Below, one piece after another: positions 25,916 through 35,364 of a stretch of DNA of 64,000 nucleotides. The notes beneath the pieces are model-generated. The model was not told the DNA's origin and ran no database searches. It saw only the letters and a list, made by a program, of their open reading frames with translations. The first letter of the stretch is position 1. Every line of letters starts with the position of its first letter. The translations under genes and the position numbers were made by a program. Source of the DNA: CAZRCG01 sp964598565 (GTDB lineage: Bacteria; Bdellovibrionota; UBA2394); NCBI GenBank assembly GCA_964598565.1, contig CAZRCG010000002.1, forward strand, positions 124,001-188,000. Reading direction: 5' to 3'.

Positions 25916-26308
25916 ATGCGAATAGAAGTTCTTAAGACAAAGATTCATTTAGCCACGGTCACCAACTCTGACCTGCATTATGAAGGCTCCATTGCCATCG
26001 ATGAAAATCTTTGTCGCGAGGCGGGACTTCATCCCTTCGAGCGGGTCGACGTCTACAACTGCGCCACGGGCGCGCGATTTTCTACCTACGTGATCATCGG
26101 TCAAGCCGGAGAGATCAGCTTAAATGGAGCAGCCGCTCGCCTCGTGCAAAAGGGAGATCTCGTGATTATCGCGTCGTATGCTTCTATTGATGAACGTGAA
26201 ATTGCTGAGCATAAGCCGGTCGCTATTTATGTGAATAAAGATAATAGCGTCAAAGAGAAAAAGATCGCGTCTATCTACGGAACAAAAACTAGCCAGCCTT
26301 TTTCATAA
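25916..26308 (+). CDS. panD: Aspartate 1-decarboxylase
   Basis: 130 residues. It makes beta-alanine for pantothenate synthesis. The proenzyme self-cleaves at G24-S25 in HYEGSIAID, giving the pyruvoyl group on serine 25. The SLNGAAARLVQKGDLVIIASYA block is diagnostic. The length is normal. Its 3' end overlaps the convergent helicase gene by 20 bp. Confidence 0.96.
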   Translation: MRIEVLKTKIHLATVTNSDLHYEGSIAIDENLCREAGLHPFERVDVYNCATGARFSTYVIIGQAGEISLNGAAARLVQKGDLVIIASYASIDEREIAEHKPVAIYVNKDNSVKEKKIASIYGTKTSQPFS

Positions 26309-28553
26309 ACTTAGCGAGAACTTTTTTTAGCCCTCGCTTTTGAAAAGCCACCGACAAACATTCGTCTTCCCCAAGATATTCTGATTTCTGAACAATTCCC
26401 TCACCAAAACTAGGGTGAACCACACGATCGCCCTTGTGAAATTGACCCAGCTCCTCAGGACTTCGCTGATCGAAAGAAAAATCTTCCCAGGTATTTTGGC
26501 GTGCCTGCGCCTTTGATCCCCCAGAATAAGAAGCCCAAGACTTTCTCTGAGGAGGTTCTGGAGATTCCTCTGCCGTATCACTCGTCGGCTCTAAAATATC
26601 TTTCGGCAAATCTTTTAAAAAACGAGAGGGCACGGCGAAGTTTATATTGCCGAACACACGGCGTCTTTCTGCACGAGTCAAAATCAACTTCTCTCGAGCC
26701 CGCGTCATCCCGACATAACAAAGTCGTCGTTCTTCTTCGCTTTTATCGTACGAATCGAACGAACGCGCCGACGGAAATAATCCATCTTCCATACCTGCCA
26801 TAAAGCATATCTTAAACTCCAAGCCCTTGGCTGCGTGTAAACTCATGAAGGTTACTTTCTCAAGATCTTCCGAATCACCATCACGCTCGCTCATCAAAGA
26901 GGCATGCTCTAAGAAGGCTCTCAAGCGATCTTGCAACGTCGGCACTTTATTTTGATTGTCCCGAGCCCACTCTGTCTCGGTGAACTCCTCTTCAAACTCT
27001 TGAACGGCAGACAACAACTCTCGTATATTCTCAATGCGGTCGGCGTCGCCATCGTCCTCAAGACTTTCACTGTAGTTTGTCTGCCTTAATATCTCCACGA
27101 AGAGGTCCGCTAAGCTTGTTTCAGTATTGAGCTGATTTCGCCCCCAACGTACAAGATCTCGATACTGTATAAATGCTTCCCTGGCACGAGAAGTGCCGAT
27201 GGTAGCTTCTTCGTTCATCAACCATTCCCCCATCGATATATTTTTCTGCAGAATAAGTTCTTCGGCTTTCTCAAGAGACGACTTACCTATACCACGAGAG
27301 GGAGCCCCTATCGATCGTCTAAACGAAATAATATCGGCCGGATTAATAATAAAACGCGCATACGCCATCAGGTCTTTAATTTCTTTGCGCTCATAGAAAC
27401 GAAAGCCGCCAACGATTCGATATGGGAGACGTGCTCTCAAACATTCTTCTTCAAAACCGCGCGACAACGAATTTACTCGATAGAGAACGGCAATTTCAGA
27501 CGGTGAGACACCGTGACGAATATATTTTTGCATCTCTCCCACAATAAATCGGGCTTCGATGCGATCGTCGTCGAGAGACTTCAACAGCACTTTTTGACCC
27601 GCCTGAGCCTTGGTCCAAAGACTTTTGGAATGCCTCATTTCATTTTTAGAAATAACAGACATAGCCGCCTTCAAAATATTTCCCGTTGAGCGGTAATTTT
27701 CTTCAAGCTTGACGACCGTACAGTCTGAAAATTCTCGATCGAAGTTGAGAATATTTTCTACTTTGGCACCTCGCCAGCCGTAAATACTCTGGTCATCATC
27801 TCCTACGACGCAAATATTTTTTTCTTCGTTCACTAAGCATTTTAGAATCTTGTATTGAAGATCGTTGGTGTCTTGAAATTCATCGACTAAAAGGTGAGTC
27901 CACTGTTGCGACCAAAGGTCTTTTAAATCGTCATGATCTTTTAAAAGGCGGTACCAATTAAGAAGTAAATCATCAAAGTCCATGGCTTGGGCACGCTTCA
28001 GAGACGCTGCATAGACTTCATAGGCCTTGACGATTTTTTCATCAGACCAGGTTGTCGAAAAACTCTCAACTTCGTGCCAAAGATGTCCCTGATTCTTCCA
28101 CTCTCCAATGCGATGAAGCGCGGTATCGTGAGAAATTTCTTTATCCGAAAGATTTAGTTGAGAAAAAACATCTTTCATTATCTGAGTCTGATCAGCGTCA
28201 TCATAAATCACAAAGTCAGAGCCATAGCCCAAACGGTCTCCGTAGCGACGTAACAGTCGCGCTGCCACAGAGTGAAAGGTCGAAATCCAAGGAAAGCGAA
28301 GAGGGCTGTCGTCTTTAAGAAGAGCTTTTACCCGCTCATGCATCTCGCGTGCTGCCTTGTTTGAAAATGTCATCGCCAATACGCTCGATAGAGGAATCTG
28401 ATAATCATATACCAAATGAGCCAAACGATAAGTCAGTACACGAGTCTTGCCGGAGCCTGCGCCTGCCAATACCAATACAGGTCCTCGAATCGTCGAAACG
28501 GCTTGGAGTTGCGCCTCATTTAGCTCGGAAGCATGGGTGTCTAAAAAGGTCAT
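26289..28553 (-). CDS. pcrA: UvrD/PcrA-type superfamily 1 DNA helicase
   Basis: 754 residues. It has all the SF1A helicase motifs: GAGSGKTRVL (motif I), MTFSNKAAREM (Ia), LVDEFQDTN (II), VGDDDQSIYGWRGA (III), KLEENYRSTG (IV), FMSLHAAKGLEFKICF (V) and YVGMTRAREKL (VI). The C-terminal 50 residues form a Tudor-like domain (KGDRVVHPSFGEGIV), which UvrD/PcrA use to bind RNA polymerase. It acts in repair and replication restart. UvrD versus PcrA versus Rep naming is by overall length and tail; PcrA fits best. Confidence 0.93.
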   Translation of the reverse strand: MTFLDTHASELNEAQLQAVSTIRGPVLVLAGAGSGKTRVLTYRLAHLVYDYQIPLSSVLAMTFSNKAAREMHERVKALLKDDSPLRFPWISTFHSVAARLLRRYGDRLGYGSDFVIYDDADQTQIMKDVFSQLNLSDKEISHDTALHRIGEWKNQGHLWHEVESFSTTWSDEKIVKAYEVYAASLKRAQAMDFDDLLLNWYRLLKDHDDLKDLWSQQWTHLLVDEFQDTNDLQYKILKCLVNEEKNICVVGDDDQSIYGWRGAKVENILNFDREFSDCTVVKLEENYRSTGNILKAAMSVISKNEMRHSKSLWTKAQAGQKVLLKSLDDDRIEARFIVGEMQKYIRHGVSPSEIAVLYRVNSLSRGFEEECLRARLPYRIVGGFRFYERKEIKDLMAYARFIINPADIISFRRSIGAPSRGIGKSSLEKAEELILQKNISMGEWLMNEEATIGTSRAREAFIQYRDLVRWGRNQLNTETSLADLFVEILRQTNYSESLEDDGDADRIENIRELLSAVQEFEEEFTETEWARDNQNKVPTLQDRLRAFLEHASLMSERDGDSEDLEKVTFMSLHAAKGLEFKICFMAGMEDGLFPSARSFDSYDKSEEERRLCYVGMTRAREKLILTRAERRRVFGNINFAVPSRFLKDLPKDILEPTSDTAEESPEPPQRKSWASYSGGSKAQARQNTWEDFSFDQRSPEELGQFHKGDRVVHPSFGEGIVQKSEYLGEDECLSVAFQKRGLKKVLAKFMKKAG

Positions 28554-28580
28554 TGTGCATGAAGTTTAGCCCTGAACAGC

Positions 28581-29669
28581 CTACAAAGGTCGAGAAGAAA
28601 TCGCCTCAAGATCTCGCAGGGCCTCTGGATAAGCAGGAAAGACGGCCAAACTCTGCTGCAAGAGCTTGTGCGCCCCGTCCATGATGCCCAGGTCTTTCAA
28701 TACAAGCGCTGCATGACGATACGCCTTAAAAGAGCTTGGGTGAAACTCAATCATGTTACGAAAGACCTGTAAAGCTTCCCCGAGCTCTCGACGATGCTGA
28801 TGAATCACTCCCAAGTTGAGGAGCAAATCGTGACTACGTGGATGCGTTTCTAAGGCTTTGCAGACAACTTCAAGGGCACGCTTCGTATCGTGGTTCCACA
28901 GACACGCGGCAGATAAACTAACGCCAACTTCAACAGCGGTGCCGTGACTCAAGCGAAAGGCTTCTTCCAGAGGCCCGATTGCCTCGACCCACTTCGAGCT
29001 ATGGCACAATTCATTTCCTAGCTCGTAAAGCGATCGCCAATCGCCTGGATTCTGCTTTGCCTTTAGCCGAGTCGCTTCGACATACAGATTTCTCTTCTTC
29101 TTTTTTTCAATTTCTGAGCTTAAAGAACCAAAATGATGGAGTGGCTCCGCAAATTTCTCAATCGGTATGGCGACTGTCGACTCTACAAGTTCATGCACAA
29201 GTCCTACAAAATGAATTCCTAAATGATTGGGAAATAGTCGGATGCGTTCCGAGACAAAGAATCCTGGCGCAGCTACTTCAAATTCAGGATACTCGCCAGC
29301 ACACGCACAATAATTGGTCACTCCAAACTCAGTCGAATAGTTGCGCGTCAAGAAACTGTAGGCTTTAGGTTCCCCAGAGGCACAACGACGAAGCTCTTCT
29401 AAGCCCTTTTGTGAAAGACGCTCATCAGGGTCAAGCTGCAAAATCCAAGGTTGCGTGGCCAAATCTAAGCTACGATTTCGAGCCTTAGAAAAATCTCCCT
29501 CCCACGCATAGGGAATCACAGAGAGACCAAACCTCTCGACGATTGCCACAGAGTCGTCCGTCGAACCCGTATCTAGAATGATGAATTCTGATACATAGGG
29601 TTTCAAATGGCTGAGAAATTCTCCCAGCCATCGAGATTCATTTTTTATAATAAGACAACATGAAATCAT
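28581..29669 (-). CDS. Glycosyltransferase family 2 with TPR domain
   Basis: 362 residues. The N-terminal part is a GT2 fold: the LDTGSTDDSV nucleotide-sugar site, WEGDFSKARNRSLDLA, and the DxD-type LQLDPDERL. The C-terminal 150 residues are tetratricopeptide repeats (LYELGNELCHSSKWVEAIGP, then LLLNLGVIHQHRRELGEALQ). GT2-TPR proteins of this kind glycosylate proteins or make surface polysaccharide. The donor and acceptor are not evident. It is 27 bp from the helicase gene and 17 bp from the membrane protein gene on the same strand. Confidence 0.88.
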   Translation of the reverse strand: MISCCLIIKNESRWLGEFLSHLKPYVSEFIILDTGSTDDSVAIVERFGLSVIPYAWEGDFSKARNRSLDLATQPWILQLDPDERLSQKGLEELRRCASGEPKAYSFLTRNYSTEFGVTNYCACAGEYPEFEVAAPGFFVSERIRLFPNHLGIHFVGLVHELVESTVAIPIEKFAEPLHHFGSLSSEIEKKKKRNLYVEATRLKAKQNPGDWRSLYELGNELCHSSKWVEAIGPLEEAFRLSHGTAVEVGVSLSAACLWNHDTKRALEVVCKALETHPRSHDLLLNLGVIHQHRRELGEALQVFRNMIEFHPSSFKAYRHAALVLKDLGIMDGAHKLLQQSLAVFPAYPEALRDLEAISSRPL

Positions 29670-29686
29670 CGATCCCTCTTCTCTTA

Positions 29687-30928
29687 TCAGGATACACGAA
29701 AGGCTCTCTCAATACGTGAAACGATTTGATCTTCTTGATCATAAACTTTCATTTCTATTCTTAGAATGGGTTGATTGCGCAATGCTTCAGGGATTTCTTG
29801 ACGATACTCCACACTCAAGACTTCATCAGGTAAGTTTTCAGGATTAGGTGTGATGAAGTGGCCATTGAAAACACTTTGCCCCTTTCGAAAGTAAATGCGG
29901 TAACGAACGATATAGAAGTCACTTCTCGGATCGAGCAAGAAGTTCATCCCCAGAACGACCTCGCCTTTTTCGTTGATGTCGGGCGACATCGTATAGCTTT
30001 CGATAAAGAAGAAATGCAGTACTTCAGCGCGGTCTTCTTTGCGATAGCCATTCCAAAGTGGCTTTAAGTTGGGAAGACGAAAGCCAATCTCCGCATCGAG
30101 ATTCAAAAGGCGTTCTCTTGCTTTTCGCACTAAGGAATCACTCGGCCTCAGAAAGGCCGCTCGCCCAAGCACCCCCGATGCTCTCGAAAGCTGCTGGTTG
30201 AGTTCTGCATAACGATTGCCCTCGAGAAAGTCCTCGGCTGCCTTGATATAAAGCTCGACGTCTTCCATCAGCGTATAAAATCGAGCTTCAAGCAAACGCG
30301 GATTGAGATCGTCCCACAATGTCGCCACATCATCAAAGCGCAGGCTTTCTACTGAACGTAGCTCTAAATTGGCTTTCTCGAATTCCTGGTTGGCTTCCCT
30401 AAAACGAGAGGCTTGGGCAAGCTTCTTGCCCTCTTCAATATAGAGCTTCGCGCTGTCGAGCCGTCGCTTTGACTCGATGCGACTGAGTGATTCATTGGCC
30501 CCAGTCACCTGGCCCTCAAGCTCTCGCACCTGCAGAAATACCTCCTCACTCTCTTTGAGCAACTGATTCTGCAGCAGACCGTTACCAATACGATAGAGAA
30601 CTTCGATATAATCTCGCATTTTCTGAGCATCTCGCACTCGAGGCTTCGGCATCGTCTCTAAGTTCTTGTAGGCTGCCAGAAAATGCTCGAGTTTTAAGTT
30701 CTGATAAATACGAGTGAGTCCAGAGCGGAACTTATCTTCATAGCGACGCTCTTGTTCTTCGACGCGAGCTCTTTCTAACTCAAGCTTTCGTTCATGATTC
30801 CAAATCGAGAATCCTAAGGCTCCCACGACCAAAACCGAAAACAAGCCCGTTCCGATAATCCACCACATTATGGCCGACGTCTTAAGCGACGCTGAGGCTG
30901 GTGGTGGCGACTTGGCTGGATCACTCAT
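29687..30928 (-). CDS. Uncharacterised membrane-anchored helical-repeat protein
   Basis: 413 residues, family not recognised. A proline-rich cytoplasmic start (SDPAKSPPPASAS), one membrane helix (about 20-42, IMWWIIGTGLFSVLVVGALG), a long charged coiled coil, and TPR-like helices up to about residue 290 come first. The C-terminal 120 residues look beta-rich (VLGMNFLLDPRSDFYIVRYR and YFRKGQSVFNGHF). It lies divergently from the topoisomerase VI operon, with about 120 bp between, and probably shares a transcript with the glycosyltransferase. Confidence 0.6.
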   Translation of the reverse strand: MSDPAKSPPPASASLKTSAIMWWIIGTGLFSVLVVGALGFSIWNHERKLELERARVEEQERRYEDKFRSGLTRIYQNLKLEHFLAAYKNLETMPKPRVRDAQKMRDYIEVLYRIGNGLLQNQLLKESEEVFLQVRELEGQVTGANESLSRIESKRRLDSAKLYIEEGKKLAQASRFREANQEFEKANLELRSVESLRFDDVATLWDDLNPRLLEARFYTLMEDVELYIKAAEDFLEGNRYAELNQQLSRASGVLGRAAFLRPSDSLVRKARERLLNLDAEIGFRLPNLKPLWNGYRKEDRAEVLHFFFIESYTMSPDINEKGEVVLGMNFLLDPRSDFYIVRYRIYFRKGQSVFNGHFITPNPENLPDEVLSVEYRQEIPEALRNQPILRIEMKVYDQEDQIVSRIERAFRVS

Positions 30929-31049
30929 AGGCCTATTATAGTCGTTCGAAAGACTTTGATGCCCGATGGCGAAGACGCGTGCAGGGCGACAAGCTCTTTA
31001 ACCCCTCATTCTAATTGCGCTTTTGCGCTTTTCTTGATCAATTAGAAAA

Positions 31050-32777
31050 ATGGCAAAGACAGCAGCAAAAACCTCAACCAAAGAGGTCGCTAAACAACAA
31101 TCCTCGGCGACAAAACCTACGAAAGAGCGAGCTCCTAAACCCAAGCGTGCGGCTGTCGCGGAAAATGCAGAATCGATGGCAAAGAAGCAACGCGAGATTT
31201 CTGTCTCCGAGTTTTTTGCCAAAAACCGTCATTTACTGGGCTTTGATAATCCCAAGAAGGCCTTACTAACCGCCGTGAAAGAAGCCATCGACAACAGTTT
31301 AGATGCCTGTGAAGAAGCACGAATTCTTCCCGAAGTAACCGTCAAATTAGATCGACTCTCCGCTCCTATTAAGGAAGCGACTGATGAAGAGAGCTCCAAA
31401 GATAAAAAAAAGCGTGGGCCCACTCCCACCGAGCGCTATTGCTTAACGATTATCGACAACGGCCCGGGCATCGTGCCGCAACAGATTCCCAAAATTTTCG
31501 GCAAACTTCTCTATGGTTCTAAATTTCATCGCTTGAAGATGTCTCGCGGGCAACAGGGCATCGGAATATCGGCCGCGGGCATGTATGGGCAAATGACCAC
31601 CGGCATTCCGTTTCGAATTACTTCCAAACTTCCTAAACGCGACGAGGCTCACTTCATTTCGCTTACCATCGATACCAAAACCAATAAGCCTGAGGTACTT
31701 ACAGAGAAAACGGTACCGTGGACTCAATCGTCAGAGTCTGGCACCTTAATTGAACTAACTCTTGAGGGCCGCTACCAACGCGGCCGCCAGTCGATTGATG
31801 AATTTATTTTGCTCAATACACTCAGCAATCCTCACGCCACCTTTCATTATATTGATCCTGAAGGCCAACGCTTTGATTATCCGCGAGCCACGGACGAACT
31901 CCCACATTTGCCTGAAGAGATTCAGCCGCATCCCTACGGTGTGGAGCTGGGCCGCTTTCACCAAATGGTGTCGGACACATCGGCTAAAACGATCAAATCC
32001 TTTCTGATGAAAGAGTTTTCGCGAGTTTCTGATCGCGTGGCTGACGATATTTTAGCCGCCGCTGGTTTGAAAGATTTTTCTCTTTCATCGTCGACGCCTG
32101 AAAAAGTATCGAAATTGCATGAAGCCATTCCCAAAGTGGCGATTATGAATCCCCCAAGCGATTGTATTGTGCCTATCGGAGAGACACTTCTCACAGAGAC
32201 ACTTCGCAACCAAACCAAGGCTGAGTTTTATACCGCGCTCACACGACCCCCGAGCGTCTACCGAGGCAATCCCTTTATTGTTGAATGCGCTCTCGCTTAT
32301 GGTGGAGAGCTTCGATCGGACGAGCAAATGACCGTCTTTCGATTCGCCAATCGAGTTCCACTCCAGTTTCAACCAGCCGCTTGCGCCATCACACGTGTAA
32401 TCACAAAGGCCGACTGGAAAAACTATGGCCTATCGCAACAACGAAATTCTTTGCCCGTTGGCCCAGTGGCAGTGCTCATTCATGTGGCCAGTGTTTGGGT
32501 TCCCTTTACATCGGAGAGCAAGGAAGCCATTGCAGACTATCCAGAAATTAAACAAGAGATTCGCCTCGCCGTTTTAGAATGTGCCCGACGACTTAACACT
32601 CATTTATCGCGCGAACGACGCGCCAACGAAGAAGCGCGCAAAGCCAACTATATTGACACTTATATTCCATTCATCGGCGAAGCACTTCAAGAGATGCTAA
32701 AGCTGAAAGACTCTGACAAAGAAAAGGTCATCGAACGGCTACGAATTACTTTAGAGAAAGGAAAACTCGATGCCTAA
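31050..32777 (+). CDS. top6B: DNA topoisomerase VI subunit B
   Basis: 575 residues. This is the ATPase and transducer subunit of an archaeal-type IIB topoisomerase, which passes one duplex through another. GHKL motifs are clear: VKEAIDNSLDACEE (76-89), DNGPGI (136-141) and GQQGIGISAAGMYGQMT (167-183). The transducer holds GLSQQRNSLPVGP and VPFTSESKEAIA. Residues 1-47 form a lysine- and alanine-rich tail absent from archaeal homologues, and a short acidic and basic insert (residues 108-123) sits in the ATPase. It overlaps the subunit A gene by 8 bp (ATGCCTAA). Topo VI is rare in bacteria. Confidence 0.95.
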   Translation: MAKTAAKTSTKEVAKQQSSATKPTKERAPKPKRAAVAENAESMAKKQREISVSEFFAKNRHLLGFDNPKKALLTAVKEAIDNSLDACEEARILPEVTVKLDRLSAPIKEATDEESSKDKKKRGPTPTERYCLTIIDNGPGIVPQQIPKIFGKLLYGSKFHRLKMSRGQQGIGISAAGMYGQMTTGIPFRITSKLPKRDEAHFISLTIDTKTNKPEVLTEKTVPWTQSSESGTLIELTLEGRYQRGRQSIDEFILLNTLSNPHATFHYIDPEGQRFDYPRATDELPHLPEEIQPHPYGVELGRFHQMVSDTSAKTIKSFLMKEFSRVSDRVADDILAAAGLKDFSLSSSTPEKVSKLHEAIPKVAIMNPPSDCIVPIGETLLTETLRNQTKAEFYTALTRPPSVYRGNPFIVECALAYGGELRSDEQMTVFRFANRVPLQFQPAACAITRVITKADWKNYGLSQQRNSLPVGPVAVLIHVASVWVPFTSESKEAIADYPEIKQEIRLAVLECARRLNTHLSRERRANEEARKANYIDTYIPFIGEALQEMLKLKDSDKEKVIERLRITLEKGKLDA

Positions 32778-33879
32778 AGCGAGCTCTCAAAAAACAGATC
32801 AGAATGCCTCGAAGAAAATTGAAAAAATCGCGGACGATATTTATTCGAAATGTCTGAAAGGTCAAAAGCCCCAACTAACGATGCCCGTGCGCTCACTCAC
32901 GAACGTCAAGTACAAGAAAGACACGGGTTACCTTGAACTTTCCAATCAATTCAAAACAAGAACGCTGACCTACAATACGGTGAAGGGTTTTGCTCAGACC
33001 TTAAAAATGATGTCGTCTTCGAAGGAACTCATTGACACCAACGATCATGCCTCCAAACGAGAGATGTATTATATTTCTAAAAACTGGGGCCCGGCTCGCT
33101 TCGATGAACAACCCGAAAGTGATACGGTGATGGACGATATTGAAGCCATGATGTGCGTCAATCGCGAGCAGCTTCGATTTCTACCCGAAGAAAAGGGCGG
33201 TGAAGTTGCAGGACAGCTCGTGGTCGTCGACCGAGATCGAGACACAGGAAAGCCCCTTAAAATTGATTGCACAGGTTTTGGTTCAGGAGCTTACTCCATT
33301 CCTATTTCGGTCGAGCATCTAGAATTTCAAACCAAAGCGAAGTTTATTCTCTGTATTGAAACCGCAGGTATGTTTCAACGCTTGGTTGCCCACAATTATT
33401 GGAGAAAAGCCAATTGCATTCTAATTTCTATGGGGGGAGTGCCAACCCGAGCCACTCGACGCTTTGTACGGCGGCTAGCCGATCAAATGAAAATTCCCGT
33501 CTATACCTTTGTCGACGGCGATCCCTACGGCATTGCCAATATCTATCGCACCCTAAAAGTTGGCTCCGGTAACGCAGCCCACATCAACGAATTTTTTTGT
33601 GTGCCTAGCGCAACCTTCATGGGAATCACCCCTCAAGATATTATCGACTACAAACTCCCCACTCACCCTTTGAAGGATGTCGACATCAAACGCGCCAAAG
33701 ATGCGTTGAAGAATGATCCCTTCTTCAAGTTTCACAAACCATGGGTGCGCGCTATGGAACAGATGATGAAAATGGGAGTGAGAGCTGAGCAACAGGCTTT
33801 GGCGAAGCACGGATTAAATTATGTGATGGATGAATACCTTCCTCGAAAACTGAAAAGCCCCGATAAGTTTTTGCCGTGA
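32770..33879 (+). CDS. top6A: DNA topoisomerase VI subunit A (Spo11-like)
   Basis: 369 residues. This is the DNA-cutting subunit, related to eukaryotic Spo11. The winged-helix catalytic motif KREMYYISKNWG places the nucleophilic tyrosine at 100 or 101. The Toprim metal site has E197 (CIETAGMF) and D249 and D251 (FVDGDPYG), with MGGVPTRATRRFVRRL between them. All catalytic residues are intact, so with subunit B the enzyme should be active. The length matches archaeal A subunits. The operon stands alone, with no phage or plasmid genes beside it in this window, though insertion sequences begin 1.5 kb downstream. Confidence 0.95.
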   Translation: MPKASSQKTDQNASKKIEKIADDIYSKCLKGQKPQLTMPVRSLTNVKYKKDTGYLELSNQFKTRTLTYNTVKGFAQTLKMMSSSKELIDTNDHASKREMYYISKNWGPARFDEQPESDTVMDDIEAMMCVNREQLRFLPEEKGGEVAGQLVVVDRDRDTGKPLKIDCTGFGSGAYSIPISVEHLEFQTKAKFILCIETAGMFQRLVAHNYWRKANCILISMGGVPTRATRRFVRRLADQMKIPVYTFVDGDPYGIANIYRTLKVGSGNAAHINEFFCVPSATFMGITPQDIIDYKLPTHPLKDVDIKRAKDALKNDPFFKFHKPWVRAMEQMMKMGVRAEQQALAKHGLNYVMDEYLPRKLKSPDKFLP

Positions 33880-34001
33880 GGTATTGGTTTGGTGTGTGGC
33901 TGCCGACGCGCCTTTTTGCGGGCTTTCAACAACCTCTCTCAAAGTTTTTTAAGCATGCAGCCTTTCAACCAACCTGAAAGTGAGAAATCATAATCGCTCG
34001 A

Positions 34002-35123
34002 TCATTCTCTGCAGTCACTGCCCACCGCAGCGGGACCCGTGAAATCTATTTTCCGCATTACATGACCCGCTGAACGAACCCTATTATCGCTGACATCTAA
34101 CACAAACCCAGCCCTTTCGAGCTTTGGAAGGATCTGTTCGAGCCAATCCGAGGCAGACATCTCGATCTTAGTTCTAACGACCTCGATAGGAAAATCTGTG
34201 AAGTCTTCTCCGCTTGTTTTCTTTCCGGAGATAAAAAGCACATTTGTCTGATTCAACTGATATCGACTCGAATCAGGCGCTGATTGATCGCTATAAAGAG
34301 ACAGTCTTGGCGGTGCTCGCATTCCCTGAACTTTAAAGGCATTCACACTATAAATTCTACTTTTAGGGTCGAGCCCTTGAGATAATAACGCGGCTAAGCT
34401 GATCCTGAGATTTCTAATGGAATCATCGTTGTAATCTGATTTGAAATGATAAGCGCTTTGAAAAACATCCGGATCGACGGCCAAAACCTCTTTTACATCT
34501 GAAAATCTTGCAGGTTCATCCACTTGTGGAATAATCGACCCACCGGGTGTAATATCCTGATACTGAGTTTCGATCTCGATTCGAGGCATTCGATCCACAA
34601 TCTTGCTGGTTCTTAACGGACCGATGCGAGAAAACTCCTCAGGGGATAGCTTGAGCGATCCTAGATCGTATAAACGCTCAGAGACGCCCCCCCCTTTTGC
34701 CCGCAAGATTTGAACTTGATAAATTCTGGTGGGCTCTGCTTGCTGCACGTCAAAGCTAAAGACTCTTTTGGTTTCTGGATCTTCGGCAATGACAGTGGTC
34801 TCTTTAGAAAACATTCCCTCGTGTTTATAGGTGAGAGCCAGGACTTGATTTTTCTCAGCGCCGGAAAGAACACTTCGCATATCAATTATTTCTTTGGGCT
34901 GAATCCCCTTTTGAAACGACCTGAGATCCAGAACAGACCCATTCGGGTTCCGCGGCACTTTATCCAATGCCATGCCTGCATAGATATAGGCCCGTTTGAT
35001 ACTTTCTGCATCAAAGGCTGAAATTGTTGCGATGCTAGAGGTCACTTCAGCTCGGATAGCCTCTCCCTGAAATAGGACCAAGAAAACGATCTCAAACACT
35101 TGGATATACTTCTTTCTCTTCAT
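34002..35123 (-). CDS. Uncharacterised secreted protein
   Basis: 373 residues, not recognised. A signal peptide (KKYIQVFEIVFLVLFQGEAIRA) is followed by about 345 residues without membrane segments, mixing helices and strands, and ending with a cysteine near the C-terminus (AVGSDCRE). There is an excellent GGAGG site eight bases before the ATG. The gene converges on the topoisomerase VI operon with 122 bp between and has the insertion elements upstream. No motif hints at an activity. Confidence 0.6.
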   Translation of the reverse strand: MKRKKYIQVFEIVFLVLFQGEAIRAEVTSSIATISAFDAESIKRAYIYAGMALDKVPRNPNGSVLDLRSFQKGIQPKEIIDMRSVLSGAEKNQVLALTYKHEGMFSKETTVIAEDPETKRVFSFDVQQAEPTRIYQVQILRAKGGGVSERLYDLGSLKLSPEEFSRIGPLRTSKIVDRMPRIEIETQYQDITPGGSIIPQVDEPARFSDVKEVLAVDPDVFQSAYHFKSDYNDDSIRNLRISLAALLSQGLDPKSRIYSVNAFKVQGMRAPPRLSLYSDQSAPDSSRYQLNQTNVLFISGKKTSGEDFTDFPIEVVRTKIEMSASDWLEQILPKLERAGFVLDVSDNRVRSAGHVMRKIDFTGPAAVGSDCRE

Positions 35124-35333
35124 TTTTCGCCTCCTTCGACGTCAGAACATAGCATCTTGAAATTATTGTCTCACCCTTGACCTTGCAAACGACATGCCAG
35201 AGTTCCATCTCGCGGCAGAGTTTTCAGAGCGCAAACATAGACCTGGGGTAGGCCTCCGACAGCCCTCCCTTTCGAATGGGCACATCACTTGAAAAAACTG
35301 GTCGGGAAACGGCATACGTGTCGCCTACTCCCT

Positions 35334-35343
35334 GTAAGTGGTC
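35334..35343. repeat. Left target-site duplication of the ISAs1-family element
   Basis: GTAAGTGGTC here is repeated exactly at 38051-38060, immediately outside the other end of the element. ISAs1-family elements duplicate 8-10 bp of target. Confidence 0.9.
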
Positions 35344-35364
35344 CAGGGCGAGCGCGCCAAATTT

